Origin: Wohlfahrtiimonas chitiniclastica DSM 18708
GTDB taxonomy: Bacteria > Pseudomonadota > Gammaproteobacteria > Cardiobacteriales > Wohlfahrtiimonadaceae
Assembly: GCF_000375345.1 (NCBI RefSeq)
Contig: NZ_AQXD01000003.1
Span: 124,001-188,000 of the forward strand
DNA: 64,000 nt
Direction: 5' to 3'
Positions 1 through 7,808 of the stretch are shown here, one piece after another. Every line of letters begins with the position of its first letter. Positions within the stretch are counted from its first letter, which is position 1. The notes beneath the pieces are model-generated. The model saw only the letters and a list, made by a program, of their open reading frames with translations. It was not told the origin of the DNA and ran no database searches. The position numbers and the translations under genes are program-made.

Positions 1-78
1 TTCGCCGCCCTTGATTTGATCGCCCTTGCTGCTGCACCATTGATTACAGCTTTTGCGTTACGCATCAGTCTTCATTAA
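1..78 (+). CDS. C-terminal end of a membrane protein (partial)
   Basis: The window opens inside a reading frame that ends at TAA 76-78. The 25 visible residues are almost entirely hydrophobic (alanine, leucine, isoleucine) and finish with a short polar tail RISLH, so this is probably the last transmembrane helix of an integral membrane protein. Nothing in the fragment identifies the family. It lies 15 bp upstream of the AAA ATPase gene and on the same strand, so the two may be co-transcribed. Confidence 0.5.
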   Translation, partial: FAALDLIALAAAPLITAFALRISLH

Positions 79-93
79 AATTTCGAGTGTTAC

Positions 94-2190
94 ATGACAA
101 CCAAAAAAACTACCACGCCCGCTTTGGACTATCCACAACAATTGTCGCCAATTGTGCATGCTTGGATTTTGACCACCATTTTAGATTTAGGTGGGCACCG
201 TGAATTCATCCATAAAGATTTTTTCAGTGATGATCAACTCGCCACCGCCATCGGCTTAGATAAATGGCTCAACTGTAAGCCGCCGTTGAATCGTGCGGAC
301 ATCCTCAAAACATTGCGTGATCAACAACAAAAATTATTGAATGATCCGGCAACGTTTGCCACGCCATACAATCTTGATCTGACCCACAACTTAGACAATC
401 TCAAAGCCCTCATTCATTTATCGGATGTGGAATGTGCGCTCTTAGAGTTCACGCTCATCACATACAATGAGCCTTTGCTTAATAATGCGTTAGATCAACT
501 TGGCGCAATCAGCTCAGATCAACTCAATCGCATTTTGGCATTTTTATTGCAAAAAACGCCGCAAGAAATTCAAGCGGCGCTCTCCTCAAATGGTGCCCTT
601 GCCCGCACAGGTTTAATGCGCGTGCATCATGGTCCTTCGCTCTTTTTCCGTGGCAAAATTGATTTGTTGTCCCGCAATTTCATTGAAGCGATGTTCTCCC
701 ATGAAACGACGCCTTATAACATCCTAAAAGATGTGGTGTCGAAAAGTAAGCCTGCGGCTTTATCTTTAAACAACTTTGGTTACTTAAACACTGAACTCAA
801 TATTTTAGTGCCTTATTTACAGCACGCGCTTGATCACAACCAAAAAGGCGTCAATATCCTCATTTATGGTGAGCCCGGCACGGGTAAAACAGAGCTTGCG
901 CGCACGTTGGTGGAACACTTTAAAGTGGCGGCTTATGAAGTGGTGTCTGAATCCATTCATGGCGAAGGCGTGGAAAAAGGCGAGCAACGCTTATATGCTT
1001 ATTTAGCGGCACAAAACTTCTTTTGTAATCAAAAATCGCTCATCATTTTTGATGAAATTGAAGATGTCTTTTTTGATGCAGGCGCAGATGGATTACCAAA
1101 TTTCTCTAAAGCGTGGTTCAACCATATTTTAGAAACCAATCAGATCCCCACCATTTGGATCTGTAATGATACGTACGACATTGATCCTGCCATCATTCGC
1201 CGCTTTGACTTTACTTTCCACTTAGCTTCTCCGCCAAAGTCTGAACGTAAAGCGATGCTTGAATCTGCCTTAAAAGGCAAACTCAGCCCCAATACATTAA
1301 ATACGCTTGCCCTTTCTAAAGCATTGGTGCCTGCCATCATTGATCGCACGGCAAAAGTGCTCAACACCATTTATGATGACGTGGCAGAAAACTTTGATGA
1401 AGCGGCCACCACAATCATCAATGGCACCTTAAAAGCCCAAGGCAATCCTGAAATTCGCGTGGCAAAAATTGGTGGGCTCAGTGATATTTATAATCCTGCC
1501 TTCACCAATACGGATTCAAATTTAGCGCTCCTTGCAGAACGCTTAAAAGTCTTCAACGAAGCGCGCATTTGTTTATATGGTGCTTCCGGCACCGGTAAAT
1601 CTGCATTTGCGCACTATTTAGCGGACTATTTGAATAAGCCATTACTCATCAAAAAAGTGTCTGATTTGATGGATAAATATGTGGGCGAGACGGAAAAACA
1701 AATCGCCGAAGCCTTTTATGAAGCCACCACCACAGGCGCCATTTTATTGATGGATGAAGTGGACAGCTTTTTAAGAGATCGCCGCTCTGCTCAGCAAAAT
1801 TACGAGATCACGATGGTCAATGAGATGCTCACTCAAATGGAAGAGTTCTCTGGCATTTTCATCGCCACCACCAACTTAATGGATCATCTTGATCAAGCAA
1901 TGCTCCGCCGTTTTGATTTTAAAGTGAAGTTTGATTACCTAAAAGCGGATCAAGCTTGGCTCCTCTTTAACGAGCAATGCCGTTATTTAGGTTTTCAATC
2001 TGTGGACATGAATTTAGAGGCTGAGTTTAAGAAAATGACGCGTTTGACGCCGGGGGATTTTGCCATCTCTGCCCGTCAGGCAAAATTGGGCGTGATCACA
2101 ACGCCAGAAGAGATCATCACGCAATTGGTCAAAGAAAATAAACTCAAAGAATCAAAAGGCACCACGATTGGATTTGTGCAAAATAAATAG
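94..2190 (+). CDS. Tandem AAA-family ATPase
   Basis: A 698-residue cytoplasmic protein with two AAA modules. The first has Walker A GEPGTGKT at about residues 259-266 and Walker B IIFDEIED near 318-325. The second has GASGTGKS at about 496-503 and LLMDEVDSF near 551-559. Arginine-finger-type RRFDF follows each module. The first ~240 residues are helical and resemble no domain I know; they may be a substrate or partner adaptor. The double-AAA layout recalls Cdc48/FtsH-like remodelling ATPases, but there is no protease domain, no membrane segment and no obvious partner nearby. The role is unknown; remodelling or unfolding of a protein or complex is an inference from the fold. A strong bidirectional hairpin follows the stop codon. 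Confidence 0.8.
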   Translation: MTTKKTTTPALDYPQQLSPIVHAWILTTILDLGGHREFIHKDFFSDDQLATAIGLDKWLNCKPPLNRADILKTLRDQQQKLLNDPATFATPYNLDLTHNLDNLKALIHLSDVECALLEFTLITYNEPLLNNALDQLGAISSDQLNRILAFLLQKTPQEIQAALSSNGALARTGLMRVHHGPSLFFRGKIDLLSRNFIEAMFSHETTPYNILKDVVSKSKPAALSLNNFGYLNTELNILVPYLQHALDHNQKGVNILIYGEPGTGKTELARTLVEHFKVAAYEVVSESIHGEGVEKGEQRLYAYLAAQNFFCNQKSLIIFDEIEDVFFDAGADGLPNFSKAWFNHILETNQIPTIWICNDTYDIDPAIIRRFDFTFHLASPPKSERKAMLESALKGKLSPNTLNTLALSKALVPAIIDRTAKVLNTIYDDVAENFDEAATTIINGTLKAQGNPEIRVAKIGGLSDIYNPAFTNTDSNLALLAERLKVFNEARICLYGASGTGKSAFAHYLADYLNKPLLIKKVSDLMDKYVGETEKQIAEAFYEATTTGAILLMDEVDSFLRDRRSAQQNYEITMVNEMLTQMEEFSGIFIATTNLMDHLDQAMLRRFDFKVKFDYLKADQAWLLFNEQCRYLGFQSVDMNLEAEFKKMTRLTPGDFAISARQAKLGVITTPEEIITQLVKENKLKESKGTTIGFVQNK

Positions 2191-2201
2191 ATCATACAAT
2201 G

Positions 2202-2232
2202 AAAAATCCCCCGCAATGCGGGGGATTTTTTT
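2202..2232. terminator. Bidirectional terminator between the AAA ATPase and YkvI genes
   Basis: A 9-bp perfect stem (ATCCCCCGC / GCGGGGGAT) with loop AAT, flanked by an A-run on the left and a T-run on the right. It can terminate the AAA ATPase gene on + and the YkvI-like gene on -, which converge here. Confidence 0.9.
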
Positions 2233-2257
2233 AGGCTCATGTCAAATCATTCATGAA

Positions 2258-3376
2258 TTAATTATAAGAAACTTTTGCCAACAAACCTGTGCCTTCCAAT
2301 TTCTTAATTTTAAATGGCCCGTAGAAAATCAACGCGATCAATACAATGCCCACATAACCTGCGATTGGATAGAAGTAACCCATCAACTGAATGAAACCCA
2401 CAAAGCTGATGCCATAACCCATCGTCAATACACCCAATACAATCCAACGTGATTTTGGCGTTTCCATCGGTACATAGCGAGAGATGAACACATAAAACAT
2501 GCTCACCGCTGTGCTATAAATCATCGCAAGGGCAACCAAGGTGAGTAAACCACTTAAATGCGGCACATATGTATTCATGATCTGTAATGATGGCATTTGT
2601 GCCAACGTATCCACCGTGGGCGCAATCGTTTTGATCTGTGCAAAGAGTGCAAAGTGACCCATTGCCAATACGCCGCCAATGATCAAACCACCCAATGCAC
2701 CGCCCCAACGCGCCACTTTTGGATCTTTCTCTTCCCCGCCAATCACCAATGACATGCCAACGCCTGCAACCGTCATCATCGTGACATGGTTAATGGCAGC
2801 CACCCACCAATTTGGCAAAGTATCTGGCAATGTGTCACCCACTGCAATGACGTAATCATTGAGTTCTGCAAAGCTTTCCGTTTGATTTGATAAGCCCTGA
2901 TAAATCACGATGGACAATAAGCCAATCAATATCGGCGTGATCATGCCAATCACCAAAATGATTTTACGTAAACGCAACATCAATGTGCCCACCACTAACA
3001 ATGTCATGATGAGAGAACCTTGCCACAATGGCATATTGTACTGCTGCAGAAAGAGCGAGCCGCTGCCTGAGAGCATGATGATACCCGTGCCAAGCATCAT
3101 GATGATGATCAATGCATCCACAAAACCGCCCACGGCTTTACCGCCCACTAAATAAGCGGCTTCCTTATAGTTTTTTGACTGTAAGCGCTGCCCTAAACCT
3201 GTGACAAAATAGCCCACAATGCCATAAAGCACTGTGGCTAAAATGACGCCAGCGGTGCCTTCAACGCCAAAAGATGTGTAGTAAAAAAATGGCTCCATGC
3301 CTGAGGCATTTCCTGCTCCGACAACGACACTGGCATATGCAAATGCCACGATTAAAACCTCTAAAACCTTCTTCAT
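2258..3376 (-). CDS. YkvI-family membrane protein (paralogue 1)
   Basis: A 372-residue integral membrane protein with about ten hydrophobic helices. The N-terminus carries the glycine-rich motif VGAGNASG after the first helix start and then a YYTSFG segment, as in YkvI-type proteins, distant members of the amino acid/LeuT-like transporter superfamily. The substrate is unknown; an amino acid or amine is a reasonable guess. The start is set by an AGGAGGA ribosome-binding site about 5 bp upstream. A second member at 12309-13403 shares the motif (VGAGFASG) and length. The two bracket the pipecolate gene region, which suggests, without proving, that they move its substrates. Confidence 0.75.
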   Translation of the reverse strand: MKKVLEVLIVAFAYASVVVGAGNASGMEPFFYYTSFGVEGTAGVILATVLYGIVGYFVTGLGQRLQSKNYKEAAYLVGGKAVGGFVDALIIIMMLGTGIIMLSGSGSLFLQQYNMPLWQGSLIMTLLVVGTLMLRLRKIILVIGMITPILIGLLSIVIYQGLSNQTESFAELNDYVIAVGDTLPDTLPNWWVAAINHVTMMTVAGVGMSLVIGGEEKDPKVARWGGALGGLIIGGVLAMGHFALFAQIKTIAPTVDTLAQMPSLQIMNTYVPHLSGLLTLVALAMIYSTAVSMFYVFISRYVPMETPKSRWIVLGVLTMGYGISFVGFIQLMGYFYPIAGYVGIVLIALIFYGPFKIKKLEGTGLLAKVSYN

Positions 3377-3717
3377 TTCAATCCTCCTAAGTGATGTGTC
3401 CCAGATACTTTTTGCAGGATGCCATCAAGCATCTATTTGTTATGAATACAGTTTTTATACAAAACGGTATCAATGGGGTTGCCTTGATAGTCGCTTTTAT
3501 GACCAACAAGTGTCAAAAGATATGAATTCAGAAGGTAATGAATTTTTTTCCATTTTCTTCGTGCACTAAAACTATTCCTTAAAGGAATGAAGCTGTGCAT
3601 TTAGTTCGTTTGTCAGCCCGATGGGCTTCCATGTAGCATCGATTCATGCCTTGATTTGGCAAATCACAATAACGAATCACTCACGTCATAACCATTGAAT
3701 TGAAAAGGATGATTACC
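3377..3717. other. 341-bp divergent intergenic region upstream of the pipecolate operon
   Basis: The region lies between the divergent YkvI-like gene and amaB and must hold both promoters. It contains a long imperfect palindrome at 3562-3599 and a small hairpin AGCCC-GAT-GGGCT at 3615-3627. I see no convincing ORF, tRNA or riboswitch. No sigma-70 promoter can be assigned with confidence. Confidence 0.5.
3562..3599. promoter_or_regulatory. Two-tier inverted repeat, possible operator of amaB
   Basis: Inner arms ATTCCTT (3574-3580) and AAGGAAT (3582-3588) form a near-continuous palindrome around one base. Outer arms TGCAC (3562-3566) and GTGCA (3595-3599) sit 7 and 6 bp further out, so the element is symmetrical at two levels. 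It lies 119 bp upstream of the amaB start. Regulator binding, for example by the LysR protein encoded at 9470-10384, is an inference. Confidence 0.4.
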
Positions 3718-5211
3718 ATGAATATTTCTGTACTCAACCAATTAGGTCTGTCTAACGAATTATTAAATGGCGGCGATCACGCCATTCGTAGCCCGATTGA
3801 TGGCTCAACATTGGCAAAACTTGCCTTCATTGATGCCACACAAACAAATGCCATCATTGATGAAGCGCACGATGCATTTTTACAATGGCGCACAGTGCCT
3901 GCCCCAATCCGCGGTGAATTGGTGCGCGTGTTAGGTGAATTACTTCGCGAACACAAAGAAGCGTTGGCCACTGTCATTACATTAGAAGCCGGTAAAATTC
4001 AGTCTGAAGCGTTAGGCGAAGTCCAAGAGATGATCGACATCTGTGACTTTGCGGTGGGTTTATCGCGTCAGCTTTATGGTTTGACGATTGCCTCAGAACG
4101 CCCGGGTCACCACATGCGTGAAACATGGCATCCACTCGGTGTTGTGGGTGTGATCACTGCATTTAACTTCCCGATGGCGGTTTGGTCTTGGAATACTGCG
4201 CTTGCCCTCATTTGTGGTAATGCGGTGGTGTGGAAACCTTCAGAAAAAACACCATTGACGGCTTTAGCCTGCCAAGCAGTGTTTGAAAAAGCTTTAGCAT
4301 GCTTTGGCAAAGCGCCGAAAAACATCGCCCGTTTAGTGGTCGGTGCCCGTGATGCAGGCAATGCCATGGTGGAAAATCACAAAGTTGCTTTAGTCAGCGC
4401 CACAGGCAGCACGCGCATGGGTCGTGAAGTGGGGCCAAAAGTCGCCGCGCGTTTTGGCCGCTCCATTTTAGAATTAGGTGGCAACAATGCCATGATTTTG
4501 ACAGAATCAGCGGATCTTGATTTGGCGGTTCGTGCCATTGTCTTCAGTGCTGTAGGTACAGCAGGACAGCGCTGCACCACGCTTCGCCGCCTCATCATCC
4601 ATAAATCTGTCAAAGCTCAAGTGCTCGAACGCCTCAAAGCATCATACAGCACCATTCCTGTGGGTTCGCCATTAGACACACAAAATCTTGTGGGGCCACT
4701 CATGGATGAGGATTCCTTCAACGCCATGCAAAAAGCATTGAGCGATGCAAAAGCCACAGGTGGCGTTGTGCATGGTGGCGAGCGCGTCTTAGCGGATCAA
4801 ATGCCGAATGCTTACTACGTCAAACCTGCCATTGTGGAAATGCCCACACAAAATGAAGTGGTGGCAACAGAAACATTTGCCCCAATCCTTTATGTGATGG
4901 AATATGAAAACTTCAGCGATGCCATGGCGATGAACAACGATGTGCCACAAGGCTTGTCCTCTTGCATCTTCACAAACGATGTGCGCGAAGCTGAATTCTT
5001 CCAAAGCGCAGCCGGCAGCGATTGCGGCATTGCCAACGTTAATATTGGCACAAGTGGCGCTGAAATTGGCGGTGCATTTGGTGGTGAAAAAGAGACGGGC
5101 GGCGGTCGTGAATCTGGTTCTGACTCTTGGAAAGGCTACATGCGCCGTCAAACGAACACCATCAACTATTCACGTGAATTACCACTCGCACAAGGCGTGA
5201 AATTCGATTAA
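3718..5211 (+). CDS. amaB: ALDH7-type aldehyde dehydrogenase, probable 2-aminoadipate semialdehyde dehydrogenase
   Basis: A 497-residue NAD(P)-dependent aldehyde dehydrogenase of the antiquitin (ALDH7) type. In Pseudomonas AmaB this enzyme oxidises 2-aminoadipate 6-semialdehyde (in equilibrium with piperideine-6-carboxylate) to 2-aminoadipate. Visible landmarks are the cofactor region AFNFPMAVW and KPSEKTP, the general base Glu252 in LELGGNN, the nucleophile Cys286 in GQRCTT, and the C-terminal GAEIGGAFGGEKETGGGRESG typical of ALDH7. I chose ATG 3718 because AAGGA ends 9 bp before it; ATG 3700 and 3709 are in frame but poorly placed. It is first gene of a three-gene cluster, and the two partners match the preceding pathway steps. 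Confidence 0.75.
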   Translation: MNISVLNQLGLSNELLNGGDHAIRSPIDGSTLAKLAFIDATQTNAIIDEAHDAFLQWRTVPAPIRGELVRVLGELLREHKEALATVITLEAGKIQSEALGEVQEMIDICDFAVGLSRQLYGLTIASERPGHHMRETWHPLGVVGVITAFNFPMAVWSWNTALALICGNAVVWKPSEKTPLTALACQAVFEKALACFGKAPKNIARLVVGARDAGNAMVENHKVALVSATGSTRMGREVGPKVAARFGRSILELGGNNAMILTESADLDLAVRAIVFSAVGTAGQRCTTLRRLIIHKSVKAQVLERLKASYSTIPVGSPLDTQNLVGPLMDEDSFNAMQKALSDAKATGGVVHGGERVLADQMPNAYYVKPAIVEMPTQNEVVATETFAPILYVMEYENFSDAMAMNNDVPQGLSSCIFTNDVREAEFFQSAAGSDCGIANVNIGTSGAEIGGAFGGEKETGGGRESGSDSWKGYMRRQTNTINYSRELPLAQGVKFD

Positions 5212-5229
5212 TCTCAAATTGTGACACCG

Positions 5230-5250
5230 AGAGATGGCTTTGCCATCTCT
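5230..5250 (+). other. Intercistronic hairpin between amaB and the reductase gene
   Basis: A perfect 9-bp stem (AGAGATGGC / GCCATCTCT) with loop TTT in the 108-bp gap. There is no T-run after it, so it is not a standard terminator. A smaller GCCC-TCT-GGGC hairpin follows at 5254-5264. It may protect the upstream message or mark a processing site. Confidence 0.45.
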
Positions 5251-5319
5251 TGTGCCCTCTGGGCTTATTAAAAAGAGCTTCAACAAAGCCAAAGCATACT
5301 AATCACCAAGGAGGAGAGC

Positions 5320-6354
5320 ATGAAAATCTCTATTGATCAATTGCAAACATTGGTGCATGAGATCTTAGACAGTCGAGGATTCTCACGCGCGCACCGCGAT
5401 GCCATCACAGATAATCTGATGGCGGCACAAATTGCTGAATGCCATTCTCATGGGGTGTGGCGTTTGATCGCGCTGATGGATAATTTAGATAAAGGCATGT
5501 TAAACACAGAAGCTGTGCCCATTGTGACTCACAATAAAGGGGCGATCATTCGCATCGATTGCCAAATGGCAGCGGCGCAATATGGTCATCATGTGGGCAT
5601 GCCCTTGTTAATTGAGCGCGCTCAAGAATTTGGCATTGCGCTTCTTGCCATCAATCATTCCATCCATTTTTCTGCCTTATGGGTTGAGCTTGAGATGCTG
5701 GCCAAAGCCAATCTTGTGGGCTTATGCATGACCACAAGCCATGCTTGGGTTGCCCCTTGTGGGGGTAAAACGCCGCTCCTTGGTACCAATCCCTTTGCCT
5801 TTGCTTGGCCGCGTGCGGATCAAAATCGCCCATATATTTTTGACTTTGCCACCAGCGCCACAGCGCGCGGTGAAATTCAGCTCTTAGCTAAACACAATCA
5901 ACCGTTGCCAGATCACTGCGCCATTGATGCAGATGGCAATCCCACCAATGATCCTCATGCTGCCCTTAAAGGCGCCATGCGCACCTTTGGCGAACACAAA
6001 GGCACAGCCCTTGCCACCATGATTGAATTGATGGCGGGTCCTTTAATTAATGATTTAACGAGCCAAGGCTCAGAGCAATCAGCAAATGGCGCCGCATTGC
6101 CTTATGGCGGTGAGCTCATCATTGCGATTGATCCGACCCTTTTACTTGGGGATGAATACAGTGAAGCAAGCGCGCGCGCTGAAGATTACCTCAACCAATT
6201 TACCCACCACGGCGTGCGATTGCCCTCCGAACGACGATTCACTGCCCGCGATGAAAACTTACAAACAGGCGAGCTCACCCTCGATGATGATCTCATTGAA
6301 GAACTCAAAGCCCTCATCCATCCTCGCACTGAATCTTTTAAGGAGGCGATATGA
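5320..6354 (+). CDS. dpkA: Ldh-family oxidoreductase, probable piperideine-2-carboxylate reductase
   Basis: A 344-residue member of the malate/L-lactate dehydrogenase-2 family. Signatures recalled from Pseudomonas DpkA are visible: SHSHGVWR, HFSALWVE, GTNPFAFAWPR and GEHKGTAL. DpkA reduces delta1-piperideine-2-carboxylate to L-pipecolate with NADPH, a step of D-lysine degradation; relatives reduce pyrroline-2-carboxylate. A strong AAGGAGGAG ribosome-binding site precedes the ATG. The stop overlaps the start of the next gene (ATGA), so translation is probably coupled. The family assignment is firm. The exact substrate rests on the neighbours AmaB and AmaA. Confidence 0.7.
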   Translation: MKISIDQLQTLVHEILDSRGFSRAHRDAITDNLMAAQIAECHSHGVWRLIALMDNLDKGMLNTEAVPIVTHNKGAIIRIDCQMAAAQYGHHVGMPLLIERAQEFGIALLAINHSIHFSALWVELEMLAKANLVGLCMTTSHAWVAPCGGKTPLLGTNPFAFAWPRADQNRPYIFDFATSATARGEIQLLAKHNQPLPDHCAIDADGNPTNDPHAALKGAMRTFGEHKGTALATMIELMAGPLINDLTSQGSEQSANGAALPYGGELIIAIDPTLLLGDEYSEASARAEDYLNQFTHHGVRLPSERRFTARDENLQTGELTLDDDLIEELKALIHPRTESFKEAI

Positions 6355-7649
6355 CCCTCAAACATGAAAATCTTTGGCACACATTGGTGTCAGATCAAGT
6401 CAATTTCCCAGCCCTCAATCAAGATGACACCGCAGATGTGTGCATTGTGGGTGCAGGCTTTACCGGTTTATCCGCAGCCATTCATTTGGCGGAAAAAGGC
6501 AAAAAAGTCGTAGTGCTCGATGCCCATCATGTGGCATATGGCGGCAGCGGTCGCAACGTCGGCTTAGTGAATGCAGGCACATGGAATAAACCTGATTTCA
6601 TGGTGCAAATTCTCGGTAAAGAGATGGGCGAAAGCCTCATTTCTGCGCTCGGTGATGCGCCAAAGCTTGTGTTCTCCCTCATCCATAAATATGGCATCGA
6701 TGCCCAACAGCAAGAAGTTGGCACGCTGCACATGGCACACAGCAATCAAGGCATTGCAGAGATTGAAGATCGCTATGAGCAACTCACCCGCCGCGGCGTG
6801 AATGTGGAATTACTCAAAGGTGAACGCATTGCAGAATATTCTGGCAGCCAAAAAATTCCGGCAGCACTGTTAGATCATCGTGCGGGCACGGTCAATCCTT
6901 ATGCGTATGCCACAGGTTTAGCAAAAGCCGCCGCATCCCTTGGCGTGAAGATTTATGAGAATTCCCCTGTCTCTGCCGTCAATTGCACAACGCCCGGACA
7001 ATGGAGCGTCACTGCGCTCAATCACACCATCAAGGCTGAAAAAGTGATCATTGCCACAAATGCTTATGCCGAAGGGGATTTGGCCACGTATCGACAATCC
7101 ATTTACAGCGGCTATTACTATCAAGTGGCGTCTGAGCCTTTAACGGGCGATGCGGGCAAAACTGTTTTGCCATACAAGCAAGGCTCTTGGGATACACGTT
7201 TGGTGCTCAGCAGCATTCGCCTGGATAAAGACGGACGCCTCATTTTAGGCAGCATGGGCAAAGCCATCAATAAACCAGCTTGGTATTTGAAAACTTGGGC
7301 AGATCGCATTCAGCAGCACTATTTTCCACAACTTGGCAAACACATGACGTGGGAATACAGCTGGTGTGGGCGCATTGGCTTTACGGATAACCATACGCCA
7401 AAAATCTTTGAACCGGCCAAAGGGCTGATTGCAGCGATTGGCTACAATGGCCGCGGCATCACAACGGGCACATTGATGGGTAAACTCTTTGCAGAGCATT
7501 TAACAGATACTGAGGCTGCGCCCATTCCTGTGCCATTTTATTCAGCTGTGGATCAATCAAAGTGCAACTATGCACAAGCAAAATCCCTCTTCATTGAGTC
7601 AGGCTTTACCTTGTATCACTTAGGTCAGTGCTTAAAAGTCATTCGCTAA
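6351..7649 (+). CDS. amaA: FAD-dependent amine oxidase (DAO family), probable L-pipecolate oxidase
   Basis: A 432-residue FAD protein with an N-terminal dinucleotide fold, VCIVGAGFTGLSAAIHLAEKG at about residues 27-47, followed by a SGRN segment typical of the glycine/D-amino acid oxidase group. The C-terminus has the second FAD contact GYNGRGITTGT. In Pseudomonas, AmaA oxidises L-pipecolate to piperideine-6-carboxylate, the substrate of AmaB. The gene starts inside the stop of the upstream reductase gene, with AAGGAGG 4 bp before the ATG, so they form an operon. Related enzymes (PuuB, GabB types) use other amines, so the substrate assignment depends on context. Confidence 0.65.
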   Translation: MTLKHENLWHTLVSDQVNFPALNQDDTADVCIVGAGFTGLSAAIHLAEKGKKVVVLDAHHVAYGGSGRNVGLVNAGTWNKPDFMVQILGKEMGESLISALGDAPKLVFSLIHKYGIDAQQQEVGTLHMAHSNQGIAEIEDRYEQLTRRGVNVELLKGERIAEYSGSQKIPAALLDHRAGTVNPYAYATGLAKAAASLGVKIYENSPVSAVNCTTPGQWSVTALNHTIKAEKVIIATNAYAEGDLATYRQSIYSGYYYQVASEPLTGDAGKTVLPYKQGSWDTRLVLSSIRLDKDGRLILGSMGKAINKPAWYLKTWADRIQQHYFPQLGKHMTWEYSWCGRIGFTDNHTPKIFEPAKGLIAAIGYNGRGITTGTLMGKLFAEHLTDTEAAPIPVPFYSAVDQSKCNYAQAKSLFIESGFTLYHLGQCLKVIR

Positions 7650-7675
7650 ATTCATCCAATCCATCGACCCCTTTT

Positions 7676-7701
7676 GCCCAATTTCGATTGGGCCTTTTTT
7701 T
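7676..7701 (+). terminator. Terminator of the pipecolate operon
   Basis: Stem GCCCAAT / ATTGGGC with a four-base loop TTCG, followed by a C and seven T. The classic stable tetraloop and U-tract make this a convincing rho-independent terminator for the + strand operon. Confidence 0.9.
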
Positions 7702-7724
7702 GTACTTATTATCAAGATGATGAA

Positions 7725-7752
7725 CAAAAAAAGCCGAGGCATTCACCTCGGC
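7725..7752 (-). terminator. Terminator of the ThDP-fold gene
   Basis: On the minus strand, stem GCCGAGG / CCTCGGC with a six-base loop, followed by a run of T (A 7726-7732 on +). It ends the transcript coming from 9365-7809. Confidence 0.85.
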
Positions 7753-7808
7753 AACACGTCATCACAACGTCTAAAACAGAGACAATCATAAGCGAAGGGG
7801 AACGCTTA

